This document shows positions 59,854 to 64,000 of a stretch of DNA of 64,000 bases, piece after piece. Position 1 is the stretch's first letter. Every line of letters begins with the position of its first letter. Below the pieces are notes generated by a model. It did not search any database. It worked only from the letters and a program-made list of their open reading frames with translations, and was not told where the DNA came from. A program made the translations under genes and the position numbers. The stretch lies in assembly GCA_963700495.1 (NCBI GenBank), contig CAVOXT010000003.1:597649-661648 (forward strand), read 5' to 3'. This DNA is from JACCTU01 sp963700495 (lineage in GTDB: Bacteria > Actinomycetota > Thermoleophilia > Gaiellales > Gaiellaceae).

Positions 59854-61034
59854 CGCGCGACCCGGCGCCGCGCGATTAGCACCCAGTAGGAGACCATGCT
59901 GGCCGCGATGAACCCGACGACGCTCGCCGCCATCGGCAGCGCGGAGCCTTCGTACAGCACCATCACGACCGTGCCGGCGATCGCGGCCATGGTCATCTGC
60001 AGGAAGCCGCACATGGCCGATGCCGCCCCGGCGCGCTCGGGGAACGGCGCCACCGCGCCGGCGATGCAGTTGGGAAACAGGAAGCCGAAACCGGCGGTGA
60101 CGATTCCCATGGCGCCGCAGATGAGCCACGCGCTGCGGCTTCCGGCGATCACCAGGGCGAGCATGAGGAAGGCACCGGCGAGCGAGATGGCCGCGCCGAG
60201 CAGCACCGTCCGGTCGAAGCCGAAGCGCGGGGTCAGCCGTGCCGCCCACCAGGCGGTGAGCCCATAGACGATGGCGGTCTGCGCATAGGGGATGGCGAAT
60301 TCCGTCGGCGTGATACCGGCGGTGCCGATGAAGAAGAACGGCGCGACGGAGTTGAAGATGAAGATGGTGGCGAAGGCGAAGGTGACGCAGGCGGTGTGGC
60401 CGATGAATTGCCGGTTCGACAGGACCGAGACGTAGCCCGCGATCACGGCCGCCGGGTTGATGCGCATCTGGCCGCGGTACCGCGCCGTCTCGGGCAGCAG
60501 CAGAAGGACCGCGACCAGCATCAGCCCGCCGGTCGCCGCCATGAACAGGAAATTGGCGCGCCAGCCGAAGCTTTCGTCGATCATGGCGCCGAGCGCCGGC
60601 GCGATAATGGGCGTCAGCGCGAAGGCGGCGGAAACGTAGGACAGCATGCGCGCGGCGTCGCGGAGCTCGAACACGTCGCGCACGATCGCGCGTGCCATCA
60701 CCGGCGCGCAGCACACGCCGACGGCCTGGACCAGGCGATAGGCGATCATCAGCTCGATGGTGGCGGCGAGCCAGCAGGCGAGGCTGGCGAGAAAGTAGAG
60801 CGTCACCCCGGCGATCACCACGCCGCGCCGGCCATAGCGGTCGGACACCGGCCCCCACGCGAGCTGGGCGATGGCGAAGCCGATGGTGAAGACGCTGAGG
60901 GTGAGCTGCGCCACCGCGGCCTCGGTGTGCAGGTCGCGCGTCATCGCCGGCATCGACGGCAGGAACAGGTTGTTCGCCAGCGACGACGCGGCCGTCAGCA
61001 CCGTCATCAAGCTCACGAACGCCCAGACCGGCAT
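59850..61034 (-). CDS. Bcr/CflA-type MFS drug exporter
   Basis: An intact 394-residue 12-TM exporter: NLFLPSMPAMTRDLHTEAAV, GPVSDRYGRRGVVIAGVTLY, MARAIVRDVFELRDAARMLS and FLFPNCIAGAVAPFPERAGA. It is clearly paralogous to the adjacent exporter, so the pair arose by tandem duplication. A possible longer N-terminus from ATG 61071 (MAHLTSTNS) would overlap the MAPEG gene and needs one frameshift. Substrate unknown. Confidence 0.93.
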   Translation of the reverse strand: MPVWAFVSLMTVLTAASSLANNLFLPSMPAMTRDLHTEAAVAQLTLSVFTIGFAIAQLAWGPVSDRYGRRGVVIAGVTLYFLASLACWLAATIELMIAYRLVQAVGVCCAPVMARAIVRDVFELRDAARMLSYVSAAFALTPIIAPALGAMIDESFGWRANFLFMAATGGLMLVAVLLLLPETARYRGQMRINPAAVIAGYVSVLSNRQFIGHTACVTFAFATIFIFNSVAPFFFIGTAGITPTEFAIPYAQTAIVYGLTAWWAARLTPRFGFDRTVLLGAAISLAGAFLMLALVIAGSRSAWLICGAMGIVTAGFGFLFPNCIAGAVAPFPERAGAASAMCGFLQMTMAAIAGTVVMVLYEGSALPMAASVVGFIAASMVSYWVLIARRRVAR

Positions 61035-61058
61035 GCCGGCCGGGCGAATTCGTGGATG

Positions 61059-61478
61059 TCAGGTGCGCCATACGACGCCGTAATAGGTCGCGACGACGGC
61101 CGAGACCAGCAGCACCAGGAACGTCAGCCCGGCGCCCGCCTTCCATCCGATGCTGCGGCCGGTGCTCGAATCGATCGCGCTCGCATGGATGCCCTGCGCG
61201 TGCAGGATCCGCGCCACCACCAGCACGATGCCGAGCCCGTGCACCAGCCAGCGCGGCCCGTGCGCCATCTCGATCAGCCCGATCAGGATCAGGCACAGCG
61301 GCACGTATTCGCAGAAGCTCGCATGCATCCGGACCGCCCGCAGCACCGCAGGGTTGCCGCCGTCGCCGAGGGGGATGTTCGCCGCGCCGCGGACACGGCT
61401 GACGTTGAAGGCGAGGGCGAGGCAGATCAGCCCGAGCAGCCCCGCGTAGAGGATCGTGATGTTGAGTGGAAACGTCAT
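61059..61478 (-). CDS. MAPEG-family membrane protein
   Basis: A 139-residue product with four TM helices: MTFPLNITILYAGLLGLICL, the MAPEG signature region VRMHASFCEYVPLCLILIGL, LVHGLGIVLVVARILHAQGI and a last TM. The family includes glutathione transferases and eicosanoid enzymes; bacterial YecN-like members are of unknown substrate. It stands in front of the two exporters. Confidence 0.88.
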   Translation of the reverse strand: MTFPLNITILYAGLLGLICLALAFNVSRVRGAANIPLGDGGNPAVLRAVRMHASFCEYVPLCLILIGLIEMAHGPRWLVHGLGIVLVVARILHAQGIHASAIDSSTGRSIGWKAGAGLTFLVLLVSAVVATYYGVVWRT

Positions 61479-61606
61479 CGCTCGCTCCCGACTTGCGCTG
61501 AGGACGGGCAAGCTAACATGCTTCGGATTCGGGGTCTCGGTCGGCCCGGACGCGCCCGATCGGCGATCCGGCTGGTGCGGCGTGCCAGCGGCGCCGCGGC
61601 TTGTCG

Positions 61607-62027
61607 TCAGTCGGCCGAGTTGGCCGCGGGATCGCCGCCGTCCAACACGGCACGCATACATGCGGACAATTCCCGAATTCGGTACGGCTTCGGAATTCAG
61701 CGGGAATTCCAAATCGGCGGTCACCAGAGAATGTCCGGTGTAGCCGCTCGTCAGCAATACCTTGAGGCCGGGGCGACGCTCCCGCGCGTGCTTGCGAGAG
61801 CGATTCCGCTCACCCCGCCCGGCATGATCACGTCGGTGAAAAGCAGGTCGAAACGCTGGCTGCCGTCGCAGATCGAAACGGCTTCCGCGCCGTTCCTGGC
61901 GACGATCACCTCGTAACCGAACCGGCGCAGGACATCGGCGACGAAGTCTCGTACCGAGACGTCGTCCTCCACGACCAGCACCGTCACGCGGTCCGCGGGC
62001 GTTCGGGCGCCTTCGATCGGGTCCATG
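61607..62027 (-). CDS. Single-domain response regulator, frameshifted
   Basis: VTVLVVEDDVSVRDFVADVL RRFGYEVIVARNGAEA, the phospho-acceptor Asp in DLLFTDVIMPG, then after one shift near 61795 GLKVLLTSGYTGH. After another near 61695, PKPYRIRELSACMRAVLDGG carries the conserved Lys. It ends AANSAD at 61607. About 140 residues, receiver only. Such proteins often pair with hybrid histidine kinases; none is present here. Confidence 0.88.
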
Positions 62028-62173
62028 GCATGACGGTAGCGGCACAAGGTTAAGCAAGAGCTTACCTGCGCATCGGCCGCCGACCGGCGCCGATTCGGCC
62101 TCGGGAATCGTGCCCCGACGCGCCTCGGAATCGGCTTGCGCAACTTCCGCCCGACCGACCATATTCGCCTTAC

Positions 62174-64000
62174 ATGGCTGCGCTCGAGAACGCCCCCACA
62201 ATCGCAACCGCGACCAAACCCGCCTCCCATGCGGAGATGGCGAACGCGTTGCGCGCGCTCGCCATGGACGCGGTCGAGGCGGCGAAATCGGGCCATCCCG
62301 GCATGCCGATGGGCATGGCGGACGTGGCCACCGTGCTGTTCGCGCGCTTCCTGAAATTCGATCCCGCCGATCCGGCCTGGCCCGATCGCGACCGTTTCGT
62401 GCTCTCGGCCGGGCACGGCTCGATGCTGCTCTACGCGCTGCTGCATCTGACCGGCTATGCCGACATGACACTGGAGGAGCTGAAGAATTTCCGTCAGCTC
62501 GGCAGCCGCACGGCCGGACACCCCGAATACGGCCATGCCGGCGGGATCGAGACCACGACCGGCCCGCTCGGCCAGGGCTTCGGCACGGCGGTCGGCATGG
62601 CGCTGGCGGAGCGCCACTTGGCTGCTCGCTTCGGCGACGAGGTCGTAAGCCACTACACCTATGTGATCGCCTCCGACGGCGACCTGATGGAGGGCATCAG
62701 CCACGAGGCCGCCTCGCTCGCCGGACATCTGGGCCTGTCGCAAGCTGATCGTGTTGTACGACGACAACCAGATCTCGATCGATGGCGACACCGCGCTCGC
62801 CTTGTCGGACGATACGCTGCAGCGCTTCGCTGTCGTACGGCTGGGACACCGACGCGGTGTCCGGGCACGAGCCCGACGCCATCGCGGACGCGATCGCGCG
62901 CGCGCAGTCGAGCACGCGCCCGTCGCTGATCGCCTGTCGCACCACTATCGCCTATGGCGCGCCGACCAAGGCCGGCACTGCCGCCTCGCACGGCTCGCCG
63001 CTCGGCGCGAAGGAGATCGAGGGCGCGCGGGCGAAGCTCGGCTGGCCGCACGCGCCGTTCGAGGTGCCGGAGAATATCCGTGCCGCGTGGCGAGCCGCCG
63101 GCGCGCGCGGCGCCACGCCGCACCGCGCCTGGCGCGAGCAGCTCGGTCTGCTCGATCCGGCCACCCGCGATGCGTTCCAGCGCGCGATACTGGGCGCGCT
63201 GCCGCCCGGCTGGCTCGCCAAGCTCAACGCCCACAAGGCGCGCCTCGCCGCCGAGGCGCCCGCCTGGGCCACGCGCAAATCCTCTGGCGAGGCCCTCGAA
63301 GTTCTGGCCGAGGCGATCCCGGAGCTGGTCGGCGGCTCCGCCGATCTCACCGGCTCGGTCAACACGCAGACCAAGGCGATGAAGCCGATCGGGCCCGGCA
63401 ATTACGGGCAGCGCTACGTCCATTACGGCGTGCGGGAGCACGGCATGGCGGCAGCTATGAACGGTATGGCCCTGCACGGCGGGATCATCCCCTATGCCGG
63501 CACGTTCCTGATCTTCAGCGATTACCTGAAGCCGTCTTTGCGACTGTCGGCGCTGATGCAGCAACGGGTGATCTACGTGCTGACCCACAATTCGATCGGC
63601 TTGGGCGAGGACGGACCGACTCATCAGCCGGTGGAACAGCTGGCCGCTTTGCGGGCGATCCCGCGCGTGCTCGTGTTCCGCCCGGCCGACGCGGTGGAGA
63701 CGGCGGAATGCTGGGCGCTGGCGCTGGAGGCGCGCGACCGGCCTTCGGCCCTCGCGCTGACGCGCCAGAACCTGCCGGCGGTACGGCGCCAGCACACCGA
63801 CGAAAATCTCAGCGCGCGCGGCGCCTACGTGCTGGCGGAAGAACCCGGCGCGCGGGTCACGCTGCTCGCCACCGGGTCGGAGGTGTCGATCGCGCTCGCG
63901 GCGCGCGACATGCTCGCCAAGCAGCAGGTCGCGGCGCGCGTGGTGTCGATGCCGTGCTGGGCCCTGTTCGAGGAACAACCCGGCGCCTATCGCGACTACG
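62174..64000 (+). CDS. tkt: Transketolase, 3' truncated by window end, frameshifted
   Basis: HAEMANALRALAMDAVEAAK SGHPGMPMGMADV, FVLSAGHGSMLLYALLHLTG and the TPP-binding VIASDGDLMEGISHEAASLA. After inserted bases near 62738 and 62830, LIVLYDDNQISIDGDTALAL and SYGWDTDAVSGH follow. The pyrimidine domain contains the catalytic Glu in VREHGMAAAMNGMALHGG. About 600 residues are present; the C-terminal domain continues outside. Pentose phosphate/Calvin cycle enzyme. The 146-bp upstream gap has TAAGC-AAGA-GCTTA at 62051-62064 and should contain divergent promoters with the response regulator. Confidence 0.95.

Overview
The window is a mosaic of three unrelated DNA blocks, joined inside genes, so it is best read as a chimeric metagenomic or long-read assembly rather than one chromosome. 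Block A (1 to about 39,742) is very GC-rich and actinobacterial in style, probably Thermoleophilia/Gaiellales-like: frequent GTG starts, ATGA/GTGA stop-start overlaps, LLM-class flavin enzymes, CRTAC1/UnbV proteins and a form I CO dehydrogenase. Block B (about 39,750 to 45,215) is visibly less GC-rich, has strong GGAG-type ribosome sites, and holds a one-direction array of small unrecognised proteins plus a subtilase. It looks virion-like or otherwise mobile, from an unknown host. Block C (about 45,216 to 64,000) is GC-rich and alphaproteobacterial in style: Suv3-type helicase, FdxA, CarD, PagL-type deacylase, two Bcr/CflA exporters and transketolase.

Block A layout. A peptide-type ABC ATPase end and a cupin are followed by typA. 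Then come a hydrolase-cyclase signalling protein, a sugar isomerase-oxidoreductase fusion, a VOC protein, a CopC-CopD copper protein, DUF1697, an MMPL transporter, and a redox operon with a likely selenocysteine AhpD-like protein. An UnbU-UnbV fusion precedes a molybdate module: a Tat ferritin-like protein, modABC and a divergent PadR-TrmO fusion. Next is a cluster of small membrane proteins and coxM-coxS-coxL-coxD-coxE, where coxL carries the AYRCSFR motif of true aerobic CO dehydrogenase. A stray coxL-like fragment, a YceI-superoxide dismutase fusion and coxG follow. The modABC genes would supply Mo for the Mo/Cu active site of CoxL, and CoxD/CoxE would mature it. Assorted genes end in a PEP-utilising enzyme cut off at the first junction.

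Block B contains at least nine small ORFs. Four of the first five products end in an extreme Met-rich hydrophobic tail, and two later proteins share a paralogous N-terminal module. This is the part of the window least explained by known families.

Block C starts inside a tetR gene that keeps its palindromic operator. It continues through helicase, S4 protein, fdxA, carD, an adenylate cyclase, an M48-like protein, a nuclease, proline iminopeptidase, PagL, PhoX, tRNA-Arg(CCU), an FkbM methyltransferase, two exporters, MAPEG, a response regulator and the 5' part of transketolase.

All blocks, especially A and C, carry many single-base frameshifts in otherwise conserved genes. Where the original frame can be inferred, most are one inserted base. 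These are treated as probable sequence errors, and whole-gene coordinates are given across them.
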